42,772 bases of DNA from contig JANLYQ010000066.1 of NCBI GenBank assembly GCA_031365725.1, forward strand, positions 1 to 42,772, given 5' to 3'. The first letter of the stretch is position 1. Every line of letters begins with the position of its first letter. The notes beneath the pieces were generated by a model. The model had not been told where the DNA came from. It was given only the letters and a program-made list of their open reading frames with translations, and searched no databases. This DNA is from JANLYQ01 sp031365725 (lineage in GTDB: Bacteria > Actinomycetota > Actinomycetes > JACCUZ01). Both the position numbers and the translations under genes were made by a program. This document shows, in pieces, positions 9,699 through 16,899 of the stretch.

Positions 9699-11213
9699 TC
9701 AGGCGGCGCCAGGTAGGGGTGGTGGTCGGGACAGGTAGTGGTGTCCGGTGGGGGTGGTGGTCTGGATCAGGTGGGCCCCGGGTTGGCTGTCGGGGTGGGG
9801 GCGGGTGGTCCAGCCGGGGGCTTGCTTGTTGTAGTTGCAGGCTTCGCAGAGTCCTTGGCCGTTGGCGGCGCTGGTCGCCCCGCCGTGGGCGGCGGGGGTG
9901 GCGTGGTCGAGGTGACGGATGGGGGCGTCGCACCAGGGGGTGCGGCAGGTCTGGTCCCGCAGCCTGAGCAGCTCACCCAGCGCATCGGGGAACCGGCGGG
10001 AGCGGGCGTCCATCGCCACCAACTCCCCGGTGTCGGGGTGGGTGAACAACCGGCGCAGCCACACCTGGCCCTGGGTGCCCGGGCCGCCGGTGCAGCCGGT
10101 GGCGCCGATGGCGCGGGCGAGGAGGTCCCGGGCCAGCTCGGCCGGGACCGGACCGTAGCCGGGGACCCACGCCGGGTCCTCAGCCCCGCCCAGCAGCGCC
10201 CGGTCGGTCATCACCAGCCGGACCACCACCTTGGCTGCGCCGGTGGCGGGGTCGCGGCCGGTGAGCCGGGCGACCAGGATGTCGGCCATCAGCTGGGACC
10301 GGGTCCGCTCATCACCCCCGCCGGTGTCCCCGGTGGCGCGGGCGGTGTCGGCGGCTTTACACAGGGCGCTGAAGGCGGCGACCCCCTGGGCGACCGGGAG
10401 CAGAGCGCTGAGCCGGACCATGGTGTCTGGTGCTGGGCGGATCGTGACCCGCCGGTCCCGCTCCGCGTTGGCCCGGCGCCGTACGACCGAGGCCGGGTCC
10501 AGCCGGTAGGCCACCGTCTTGGCTAACGCGACCAGCCGGGCGTCCCCCACCCCCGCCAAGGTGGCTGGGTCCGCGCACAGCTCCACGTCCACGGTGGCCC
10601 GGTCGCTCACGGTGAGGCAGGCGGTCTCCCGGACCAGCAGCGTGGCCCGCCACTCCGAGAGCCTGCCCTCCCGCAACGCCGCGAGTGTGTGGGGCATCTC
10701 GCCCACCAGCGCTTTCGCGACACCCAGGTGCCGCCCACCCCGGTGGGCGGACTCCCGCCGGGCCAGCGCCACCTGCGCGCCTACCCCCCGGCCCCGCTCC
10801 TCCCGCGGGACCCCGGCCGCGGCGTGTGCCGCCCGGACCGAGGTGTCCAGGTCCACCGCGAGCTGGGCCTGGGCGGCAGCCGCCGCGGACTTCAGTTCCT
10901 CCAACGCCCGCAACACCTCGATCCTCACCGAGTCCGAACCAGCCCCCAGCACCGCAGCGCACAGGCCGGCGGCGAACCGCCGCACTCCCTCCGTACCCTC
11001 AGCGCTGCCCTCCGCGCCCTCGGCGTCAGCGCCCTCCGCGGCGTCGGCGGCGTCAGCGGCGTCAACGCCCTCCGTGCCCTCGGCGGCGTCAGCGCCCTCC
11101 GCGCCCTCGGCGCCCTCGGCGGACCCGGCATCCGCCGGCCCGGCACCGGCCGGCCCGGCACCGGCCGGCAGCACGTCGACCAGCACTGTGCCGGTCACAT
11201 CGGTCTCGAACAT
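9699..11213 (-). CDS. DUF222 / HNH endonuclease (13E12-repeat family)
   Basis: 504 residues. Short N-terminus, then a low-complexity Ala/Glu/Gly/Asp tract (about residues 16-77), an alpha-helical DUF222 region (about 80-400) and a C-terminal HNH nuclease: LRLRDQTCRTPWCDAPIRHLDHATPAAHGG followed by GLCEACNYNKQAPGW (cysteines bind the structural zinc; the HLDH histidines form the catalytic ββα-Me site). The frame extends upstream, but the ATG at 11213 follows TAGACT after seven bases and lies inside a perfect SOS box, so I take it as the start. Members of this family (REP13E12 in M. tuberculosis) are known LexA targets and behave as multi-copy, possibly mobile genes. No terminal repeats are seen here. 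Confidence 0.85.
   Translation of the reverse strand: MFETDVTGTVLVDVLPAGAGPAGAGPADAGSAEGAEGAEGADAAEGTEGVDAADAADAAEGADAEGAEGSAEGTEGVRRFAAGLCAAVLGAGSDSVRIEVLRALEELKSAAAAAQAQLAVDLDTSVRAAHAAAGVPREERGRGVGAQVALARRESAHRGGRHLGVAKALVGEMPHTLAALREGRLSEWRATLLVRETACLTVSDRATVDVELCADPATLAGVGDARLVALAKTVAYRLDPASVVRRRANAERDRRVTIRPAPDTMVRLSALLPVAQGVAAFSALCKAADTARATGDTGGGDERTRSQLMADILVARLTGRDPATGAAKVVVRLVMTDRALLGGAEDPAWVPGYGPVPAELARDLLARAIGATGCTGGPGTQGQVWLRRLFTHPDTGELVAMDARSRRFPDALGELLRLRDQTCRTPWCDAPIRHLDHATPAAHGGATSAANGQGLCEACNYNKQAPGWTTRPHPDSQPGAHLIQTTTPTGHHYLSRPPPLPGAA
10983..11168 (-). repeat. Low-complexity Ala/Glu/Gly/Asp-coding repeat tract in the HNH gene
   Basis: About 60 codons built from imperfect short units (AEGAEG, DAADAA, PAGAG). 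On the plus strand this shows as recurring GCGTCAGCGCCCTC-like and GGCCCGGCACC-like units. The tract is prone to length change by slippage and encodes an acidic disordered linker. Confidence 0.75.
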
Positions 11214-11226
11214 GTGTTCGAGTCTA
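11206..11226 (-). promoter_or_regulatory. SOS box (LexA operator) overlapping start codon and -10 box of the HNH gene
   Basis: TCGAACATGTGTTCGA at 11206-11221 matches the actinobacterial LexA consensus TCGAAC-N4-GTTCGA without mismatch. On the minus strand it covers the ATG (11213-11211) and touches the -10 box TAGACT (11226-11221). LexA bound here would block transcription initiation directly. Confidence 0.85.
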
Positions 11227-11381
11227 CTCCTGTTCAGGCCCAGAAACCGTTTGTGCACAACAAAATTTCGCTGACATCCCGGCCGCTTACCCGACGACGC
11301 AGTCGTCGCCGAAGACGGCGCCCTCCTCGCACAATCATGGCCGGGCAGACACACCGAGCGGCAACCAACCGCGACCCTCGA

Positions 11382-12068
11382 TCAGGCTGGCGAGGCGCCG
11401 TCCGCCGGCTGCTGCAACGGCGTGCGGCCACGCGCCAGCAACCACGCCATGGCGCCCAAGGCAGCGACCTGCAGCGGCCAGCCGAGAGCCAGCTTGGTCA
11501 GGCCCAGCAACACCGTGCGGTCGGCAAGGTACAGCGGGAGCTGCACAGCCACGCGGAGCGCACAGGGCAGCGCCAGCACCAGGGTCAGGCGGCTGCACAG
11601 CTTGACGACGGCCGGGTCGGCTCGCCAGGACGTGAGGTCACCCGTGACCGAGGAGATCAGCAGACCGACCAGCGGCCAGCGAACCACCACCGACCCGACC
11701 ATGAGGACGAAGTAGCCGGCGTTGTAGATGATGCCGGGCAGGAACACGTCGGAGGCGTGCCCGGTGCGGGACGCGAAGACCGCCGCAATCCCGATGCCGA
11801 CCAGACTGTTGACGACGAACTGCACCGGCTGGCGCTGGGCGATGCGCACCACCAGCAGTGTGACCGCCAACCCGATGCTGAGCAGCAGCGCGAGCCGCAG
11901 CTGGTGGCTCAGGAGGTAGGTGATCGTGAAGCCCAGGGTGGGCACCGCACCTTCGACGATGCCGCGGCGCCCACCTAACGCGGTGGCGAGTCGGTGCCGG
12001 ACGACCTCCTCGACCGTGTCGAGTCCCACTGGGTCCTCATGGTGGTCCGCGGCGGTGAGGTCGGTCAC
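11382..12068 (-). CDS. DUF3159 integral membrane protein
   Basis: 228 residues with about six hydrophobic segments (for example FTITYLLSHQLRLALLLSIGLAVTLLVV, VFLPGIIYNAGYFVLMVGSVV, VAALGAMAWLLA). It belongs to the actinobacterial DUF3159 family by its LGGRRGIVEGAVPTLGF start and the conserved place beside the OB-fold, DUF3710 and dut genes. The biochemical role is not established. The GTG start overlaps the stop of the OB-fold gene by 4 bases (GTGA), the same arrangement as the gene before it, so the block DUF3710-OB-DUF3159 is almost certainly one operon. Confidence 0.85.
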   Translation of the reverse strand: MTDLTAADHHEDPVGLDTVEEVVRHRLATALGGRRGIVEGAVPTLGFTITYLLSHQLRLALLLSIGLAVTLLVVRIAQRQPVQFVVNSLVGIGIAAVFASRTGHASDVFLPGIIYNAGYFVLMVGSVVVRWPLVGLLISSVTGDLTSWRADPAVVKLCSRLTLVLALPCALRVAVQLPLYLADRTVLLGLTKLALGWPLQVAALGAMAWLLARGRTPLQQPADGASPA

Positions 12069-12472
12069 TGCGCTCCCGCTGGTCGCAGCTCGTAACGCGG
12101 GTTGTAGATCACGGGCACCTTGTGGTCGCGGGTCACTCTGCCGACGGCAACGAGCGAACGTCCGGGCTCGATCCCGGGGATGCGTCGTCGGCCCAGCCAG
12201 ACCAGCTCGACCGCACCGGTCCCGTCGTAGAGCTCGGCCACCAACGCCGGGACGCCCGAGCGCGGCCGCAGGGTCACCGAGCGCAGGACACCGGCCACCC
12301 GCACCCGCTCGCGGTCGGGCAGGTCGACGACAGGAGTGGCTCCGAGGGCAACGCAGCCGCGTTGCAGCTCGTGCGCCTCATGCGCTTGCGACGACGAGGC
12401 AAGGCGCGACACCGTGCGCCGCAGCAGACCACCCGCGTGTCCCATGCCACTCAGAGTAGCCAGCCTGGTCAC
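12065..12472 (-). CDS. OB-fold nucleic-acid-binding domain protein
   Basis: 135 residues. From about residue 45 a single OB-fold of the RecG/aaRS anticodon-binding type: DRERVRVAGVLRSVTLRP, PALVAELYDGTGAVELVWLGRRRIPGIEPGRSLVAVGRV. It probably binds single-stranded DNA or RNA; no enzymatic motif is seen. The GTG at 12472 overlaps the DUF3710 stop by 4 bases; an internal ATG at 12445 would give a 126-residue protein but lacks a ribosome site, so coupling from the GTG is preferred. Confidence 0.82.
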   Translation of the reverse strand: MTRLATLSGMGHAGGLLRRTVSRLASSSQAHEAHELQRGCVALGATPVVDLPDRERVRVAGVLRSVTLRPRSGVPALVAELYDGTGAVELVWLGRRRIPGIEPGRSLVAVGRVTRDHKVPVIYNPRYELRPAGAQ

Positions 12473-13218
12473 CGGATCTCGGTGATCTCCGGACCTCGCT
12501 CGAACGGATGCAGGTCCTCCGAGCTGGTGGCGACCTCAGATCCTTCGGCGTCCGGCTCGTCGGCCGGCGTCGGCCCGGTCGGCGGCAGCCGCAGCGGCAG
12601 CGGGTCGCGCGGGGCCATCGGAGCCGCACCGCGCACGACCACGATGTCGCGAAAGAGGGCGAGCAGGTCGCCGTCGGTCTCGGTCTCCACGGCCGGGCGA
12701 CCGGTGACCACGCCGCGCAGGAACCAACGCGGGCCGTCAACGCCGAGGAAACGGGCGGGCTGCACGGCATTGCTTCCGTCGGCGGCGCGCACGGGCACCC
12801 GGGTCCGCAGCTCGGTGCCCACCGGTCCTTCGACCTCGTCCGCGGTGCCGCCCTGTCGGGTGACGTCCGCGCGGATCTCCCGGCGTACGTCGTCCCAGAT
12901 GCCCTCGCTGCGGGGGGCGGCGAACGGCTGCACCTGCAGCGCGCCCTCGCCGAGCACGAGGGTCACCGCGATGACCTCCGCAGTGGTCTGGTCGGCCTCG
13001 ATGCGCACCTCGAGGCCGTCCCGCCCGGGCAGCCACATGCCACCGAGGTCGACCCGACCGCCGGCTGCCGGGTCCGGAACCTCGGCGAGGTCGAACGGGC
13101 CGTCCGGCCGAGGGGGCGGGGCGATCCGATCACCATCGCCGGGCTCGTTGTCGACAACCGGGTCTGCCTCGACCTCGGTCTCGGCGGCCGGCTCGGACGA
13201 GCGCTTCTTGCGGAACAC
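12469..13218 (-). CDS. DUF3710 domain protein
   Basis: 249 residues. Basic N-terminus (FRKKRSSEP), an acidic/proline-rich linker (residues about 10-50), then the DUF3710 core (PFDLAEVPDPAAGGRVDLGGMWLPGRDGLEVRIEAD, GPRWFLRGVVTGRPA, LFRDIVVVRG) and a disordered tail. Soluble. Function unknown; the family is nearly always downstream of dut in actinobacteria. The start is the GTG at 13218 with AGAGG seven bases ahead; an upstream in-frame GTG at 13224 overlaps the dut stop (GTGA) and is the alternative. The frame stays open further upstream across dut, which is coincidental. Confidence 0.85.
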   Translation of the reverse strand: MFRKKRSSEPAAETEVEADPVVDNEPGDGDRIAPPPRPDGPFDLAEVPDPAAGGRVDLGGMWLPGRDGLEVRIEADQTTAEVIAVTLVLGEGALQVQPFAAPRSEGIWDDVRREIRADVTRQGGTADEVEGPVGTELRTRVPVRAADGSNAVQPARFLGVDGPRWFLRGVVTGRPAVETETDGDLLALFRDIVVVRGAAPMAPRDPLPLRLPPTGPTPADEPDAEGSEVATSSEDLHPFERGPEITEIR

Positions 13219-13220
13219 GG

Positions 13221-13757
13221 TCACACCTCTGCGGTCGGGATCGGCTGGTGGGCAGGTGCTGCATCGGCGTCCGGTGGGCGCCCCGTGCCGGTCGATCCGT
13301 GGCCGCCCTCGCCCCGGGCCGAGCCTGGCAGCCGCGTCACCTCGTGGAAGCGGACCCGTTCGACCCGTTGGACCACCAGCTGGGCGATGCGGTCGCCACG
13401 ACTCAGGATGACCGGTGTCACCGGATCGTGGTTGACCAGCAGCACCTTGATCTCGCCACGGTAACCTGCGTCGATCGTGCCCGGGGCGTTGACGACCGAC
13501 AGTCCCCACCGGTGCGCCAGGCCGGACCTCGGGTGCACGAAAGCGGCATAACCGTCCGGCAGCGCGATGGCCACCCCCGTCGGCACCATCGCCCGCTCCC
13601 CCGGCGCGAGCTCGAGGTCCACGGTCGTGACCAGGTCCGCGCCGGCGTCCCCAGGGTGGGCGTACGCCGGCAACGGCAGGTCCTCGGAGCCCTTCCCCAC
13701 GCGCCGGACCAGCACGTCGACAGGGTCCGACACCCCTGGATGTCCGGACTGCGTCAC
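13221..13757 (-). CDS. dut: dUTP diphosphatase (deoxyuridine triphosphatase)
   Basis: 178 residues from the GTG at 13757. Hydrolyses dUTP to dUMP and PPi, keeping uracil out of DNA and feeding dTMP synthesis. All five trimeric dUTPase motifs are present: AGADL, PRSGLAHRWGL, GTIDAGYRGEIKVLLVN (with the catalytic Asp and base-stacking Tyr), RIAQLVVQ, and the flexible P-loop-like RGEGGHGSTG. The C-terminal tail after motif 5 (residues about 158-178) is longer than in most. The start is uncertain: TAGGGT eight bases before 13757 suggests a leaderless start; GTG at 13733 is the alternative. Divergent from the DUF3093 gene. Confidence 0.93.
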   Translation of the reverse strand: MTQSGHPGVSDPVDVLVRRVGKGSEDLPLPAYAHPGDAGADLVTTVDLELAPGERAMVPTGVAIALPDGYAAFVHPRSGLAHRWGLSVVNAPGTIDAGYRGEIKVLLVNHDPVTPVILSRGDRIAQLVVQRVERVRFHEVTRLPGSARGEGGHGSTGTGRPPDADAAPAHQPIPTAEV

Positions 13758-13822
13758 GCCGCAGGACCCTACCTTCGCCACGCGGACACCGACGATGCAG
13801 CGAGCCGTGACAGGGTGGCCGG

Positions 13823-14275
13823 GTGCCGACCTACCACGAGCGACTGACGGCTCCACCGGCACTCTGGGTCGGCTCGCTGCTGGTTGCAGTCGTGCTGGGA
13901 CTCACGGTCGGTGCGGCCGTGGGCCGGCTGGCGGCGGTGGCCGCGTGCCTGCTCCTGGCCAGCCTTTCCGTGCTGGTCCTGCAGCGGGCAGCTGCCGTCG
14001 TCGAGGTCCGCGGCGACGTGCTTGTCGCCGGTCGGGCCTCCATACCGGTGCGGCTGCTCGGGCCACCGGAGGTGCTCGACGACGAACGGGCGCGGGCGGT
14101 GCGGGGACCGGACTCGGACCCGGCCGCCTTCCACCTCATCAGAGGCTGGGTGGCGGGTGGCGTGCGGCTGGAGGTCCTGGATCCGGCCGACCGCACGCCG
14201 TACTGGTTCGTCGCGACCCGGCACCCGGAGCGGCTGGCTGCCGCCATCGAAGGTGCCCGCGCGGCAATCACCTGA
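13823..14275 (+). CDS. DUF3093 membrane protein
   Basis: 150 residues. Two adjacent transmembrane helices (about 14-34 and 37-55: LWVGSLLVAVVLGLTVGAAVGRLAAVAACLLLASLSVLVL) followed by a cytosolic beta-rich domain ending in TPYWFVATRHPERLAAAI, the DUF3093 hallmark. No known enzyme motif. The GTG start has CAGGGT six bases upstream, a variant of the leaderless -10 seen elsewhere here. The family commonly neighbours dut and DUF4193 in actinobacteria. Convergent with the next gene, 9-base gap. Confidence 0.85.
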   Translation: MPTYHERLTAPPALWVGSLLVAVVLGLTVGAAVGRLAAVAACLLLASLSVLVLQRAAAVVEVRGDVLVAGRASIPVRLLGPPEVLDDERARAVRGPDSDPAAFHLIRGWVAGGVRLEVLDPADRTPYWFVATRHPERLAAAIEGARAAIT

Positions 14276-14284
14276 CCCGGTGCG

Positions 14285-15115
14285 TCAGGAGACCGTCTCG
14301 CCGCGCACGGTTCGTGCCCGGCCCCGGCGCGGCCCGCCGGTATGCCGGAGGTCGTCACGCACCTGCTCGCCCAGCCGGCGGGTCTCGCGATGGTTGACCA
14401 TGCTGCCGGCCACGGCCCCGGTCATCAGCGGCCCGAGGGTGCTGAGGTTGCGGCCCGCGCGCAGAACCAGTCGCTTGCGCAGAGCCCGCTTGGCCGACGC
14501 GCCGAGCGTGAACCGCAGCGCGGACGGCGAGAAGGGGTCAAGACCTCGCCGTTCGGACCACGCCACCAGATAGGCCGTCGCCCGGTTGCGCAGCGAGCCG
14601 CCCACCGGGACGCCGTAGACCTCGTGCAGCTCGGCGATCAGCTTGATCTCCGCAGCCGCGACCAGCAACGTCTCGGCGGCGATCTGCACCGGAGCGGTCA
14701 GAAGTGTCGGAGGCGCAGCGAACTCGACTGCCGCCAGCGCGCCGCCGGCCGCACCGATGGCGGCCGTCGTCTTGGCTGCACCGGAGATCAGCGTCTGCGC
14801 CAGGTCGTCGTCGGACAGGTCGGGGTGCTGGGCCCGCAACGTCTCGGCGTCGCGCACCGGGATGCGCGGTGCGGTGTCGAGCAGGATGTCGGTGAGCCAG
14901 CCGCCTCCGAGGAGGGAGGCCCGGCCGGCCCGCCGGGCCGAGCCGGCGAGCGCCGCAGCCAGCCGACCCACGTCCGCGGCCTGCTCACGGCGGCTGCGCG
15001 GCGACGTCTCGAGATCCTGGGCGATGCGTCCGGTGACGCGGGCCACCAGGTCAGCGACGGTGCTGCTCCTCGGCTCGTCCGGAGAGGAGGCGTCGCGATC
15101 GGGACGGGGCGTCAC
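14285..15115 (-). CDS. Conserved actinobacterial protein with hydrophobic helices, function unknown
   Basis: 276 residues. Charged N-terminus, then a central hydrophobic, glycine/alanine-rich helical region (TTAAIGAAGGALAAVEFAAPPTLL and VQIAAETLLVAAAEIKLIAELHEVYG), a basic patch (SAKRALRKRLVLRAGRN) and a second small hydrophobic segment (LGPLMTGAVAGSMVNHRETRRLG). The helix pattern resembles EcsC-type membrane-associated proteins, but I cannot make that assignment firmly. GTG start with GGGAAG five bases ahead; 19 bases downstream of the DUF4193 gene, so likely cotranscribed with it. Confidence 0.7.
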   Translation of the reverse strand: MTPRPDRDASSPDEPRSSTVADLVARVTGRIAQDLETSPRSRREQAADVGRLAAALAGSARRAGRASLLGGGWLTDILLDTAPRIPVRDAETLRAQHPDLSDDDLAQTLISGAAKTTAAIGAAGGALAAVEFAAPPTLLTAPVQIAAETLLVAAAEIKLIAELHEVYGVPVGGSLRNRATAYLVAWSERRGLDPFSPSALRFTLGASAKRALRKRLVLRAGRNLSTLGPLMTGAVAGSMVNHRETRRLGEQVRDDLRHTGGPRRGRARTVRGETVS

Positions 15116-15134
15116 GTGTCTTCCCTGCCCCGCG

Positions 15135-15434
15135 TCAGGCCGCGCACTCCTTGCAGACCAGCGTTCCCTTCGTGTCGGACGCCAACTGGCTGCGGTGGTG
15201 CACGAGGAAGCACCGGGAACAGGTGAACTCGTCCGCCTGCCGCGGCAGTACCCGGACCGAGAGCTCCTCGTTGGAAAGGTCGGCTCCGGGCAGCTCGAGG
15301 GACTCGGCCAGGTCGGCCTCGTCGACGTCGACGGCGCCGGCGGACTTGTCCTGCCGGCGTGCCTTGAGCTCCTCGATGCTGTCCTCGGACATCTCGTCGT
15401 CGGTCTTGCGGGGCGAGTCGTAGTCGGTCGCCAT
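15135..15434 (-). CDS. DUF4193 zinc-ribbon-like protein
   Basis: 99 residues, the usual family length. Begins MATDYDSPRKTDDEM, has an acidic middle (VDVDEADLAESLELPG) and ends with two CxxC pairs, C-SRC-F and VCKEC, separated by about 20 residues, which should bind one zinc ion. The family is widespread and strongly conserved in actinobacteria; its role is unknown, but the acidic-plus-zinc-ribbon form suggests a small regulator or RNA-polymerase/ribosome-associated factor (inference). The frame is open well upstream, but the ATG at 15434 with AAGGGG 11 bases ahead fits the family start. Confidence 0.9.
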   Translation of the reverse strand: MATDYDSPRKTDDEMSEDSIEELKARRQDKSAGAVDVDEADLAESLELPGADLSNEELSVRVLPRQADEFTCSRCFLVHHRSQLASDTKGTLVCKECAA

Positions 15435-15859
15435 GCTGCTGGTCACCCCTTCGCCCGAGGGTGGCATCGCCACGTTCGTCGGTGCTGGAAGTCGGATGCG
15501 TGAGGCTGGTGTGCCCGCGCGGTGTGCTGGCGGTGGTGCCGCCTCGTGCTGCTTGCGGGCCGTGTAACGCGCGGGCCCGCGAGTTTGTGCCCGGTCCCGG
15601 ACGGGTCGGTCGTGAGCGCTCGTGCGTGCCGGGCCCGGCGGCGCGGACACTAGCGGATCACCCGGCGCTTGGCACCCTCCGGTCCCCTCTGGGGAACGCG
15701 AGCCACCCCCCACGAGATGGGTCATCCCGCTAGGACAGGCCTCCCCCCGGGGGCCGGGCTCTGACAGGGTGTGCCGTGCAGCCGGGTTTCCCCCGGCTGC
15801 CCGCGCGGCATCTGTTCCCTGCCCCGCGGATGTCCGCCGGCAGGGAGAGAGTGGCTGAC
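15435..15859. other. 425-base divergent intergenic region with a strong hairpin
   Basis: Lies between the DUF4193 gene (minus) and a 52-residue gene (plus). On the minus strand TAGTGT (15652-15647) with GTGCCA 17 bases upstream is a possible promoter, implying a leader of about 200 bases for DUF4193. A 9-bp perfect stem with a 5-base loop lies at 15778-15800 (GCAGCCGGG / CCCGGCTGC), not followed by a T-run, in the leader of the small plus-strand gene. I see no known riboswitch class here. Confidence 0.4.
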
Positions 15860-16018
15860 ATGAGCGAGTTCTTGCAGGAGGTTCAGATCCGGCTCGAGTC
15901 GGCGAGCCAGTCGCTCGCAGAGGCCGAGCGCGACGGCGACGACTATCTCGCCCAGATCCGCCAGGGTGAGATCGAGTCGCTGCTCCGGCTGGCCATGGAG
16001 CACGAAGCCGTCGCCTGA
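15860..16018 (+). CDS. Small conserved actinobacterial protein (52 aa)
   Basis: Begins MSEFLQEVQIRLESASQSLAEAERDGDDYLAQIRQ and ends in LLRLAMEHEAVA. It is predicted all-helical and probably a coiled-coil hairpin, acidic and soluble. I recognise the pattern (MSEFLQEV...GDDYL...GEIESL..LA..H) as a recurrent short hypothetical protein of high-GC Gram-positives, with no known role. A GGGAG stretch 12 bases upstream serves the ATG; a GTG at 15851 is an alternative start. Convergent with the inositol-phosphatase-type gene. Confidence 0.7.
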   Translation: MSEFLQEVQIRLESASQSLAEAERDGDDYLAQIRQGEIESLLRLAMEHEAVA

Positions 16019-16055
16019 CCCACGTCCCGCGACGTCCGGGGGCTGACCCGGAGGG

Positions 16056-16895
16056 TCAACTGCCGTCCAGCTCCGGCGCGGCATCGGCATCCAGCTCGGT
16101 CAGCAGATCGACCAGCGCGGCGAGCAACGGCGGTCGCGCCGCGACGACCAGTGCCTCGGACGGGCCACGTCCGCGCAGCCCGCAGAGCACCACCCCGGTC
16201 TCACTCGCGACGAGCCCACCGGCAGCGGTGTCCCAGGGCTTGGTGCCCTGCTCGTAGTAGGCGTCGTTGCGTCCGGCCGCGACCGAGCACAGGTCGAGGG
16301 ATGCCGATCCCGGCCGTCGAACGTCGCGGACCCGGGGCAGCAGGGTGCGCAAGACCTCAGCCTGTCTGGCCCGACGCTCGGCCACATAGCCGAAACCGGT
16401 AGCCACCAACGCCTGCGGCAGCAGCGGTGGGTCGATCCACGCCAACGGTCGGCCGTTGAGGAAGGCGCCCCCGCCCAGCGTCGCGGTGAACAGCTCGCCG
16501 GCCACCGGGTTCACCACAGCACCTGCGACGACCTCGTCGCCGATCCGGGCCGCCACGCTGACCGCATACGTCGCGATGCCGTAGAGGTAGTTGACGGTGC
16601 CGTCGATCGGGTCGACCACCCAGGTCACCCCGGAGGTGCCGGTGCGGTCCGCACCCTCCTCCCCGAGGAACCCGTCACCGGGCCGAGCCGCAGCGATGAC
16701 CTGGACGATCAGCGCCTCTGCGCGCTGGTCCATGATCGTCACCACGTCGGTGGCACTCGACTTGGTGGCAGCCACCTGGAGGGGGCCGGCCGGCCGGCCC
16801 ACGACGTTCAACCAGCCAGCAGCAGTCGCCGCCTCCACCGCGAGCGCGAGCAGGTCGTCGTACGAGGGCCGGCACGCGTGGGGGGAGGAAGTCAC
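16056..16895 (-). CDS. Inositol monophosphatase family protein
   Basis: 279 residues. Mg2+-dependent phosphatase with the family's metal-site motifs: GEEGA (about residue 80), WVVDPIDGTVNY (residues about 95-106) and, near the C-terminus, KPWDTAAGGLVASETGG-type motif (PWDTAAGGLVASETGVVL). Possible substrates are inositol-1-phosphate, histidinol phosphate or 3'-phosphoadenosine phosphate; sequence alone does not decide, though the spacing is typical of the SuhB/IMPase branch. The GTG at 16895 has CACACT six bases upstream, a -10-like hexamer. Five bases separate it from the end of the upstream GGDEF-EAL gene. Confidence 0.88.
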   Translation of the reverse strand: MTSSPHACRPSYDDLLALAVEAATAAGWLNVVGRPAGPLQVAATKSSATDVVTIMDQRAEALIVQVIAAARPGDGFLGEEGADRTGTSGVTWVVDPIDGTVNYLYGIATYAVSVAARIGDEVVAGAVVNPVAGELFTATLGGGAFLNGRPLAWIDPPLLPQALVATGFGYVAERRARQAEVLRTLLPRVRDVRRPGSASLDLCSVAAGRNDAYYEQGTKPWDTAAGGLVASETGVVLCGLRGRGPSEALVVAARPPLLAALVDLLTELDADAAPELDGS

Positions 16896-16899
16896 GCTC

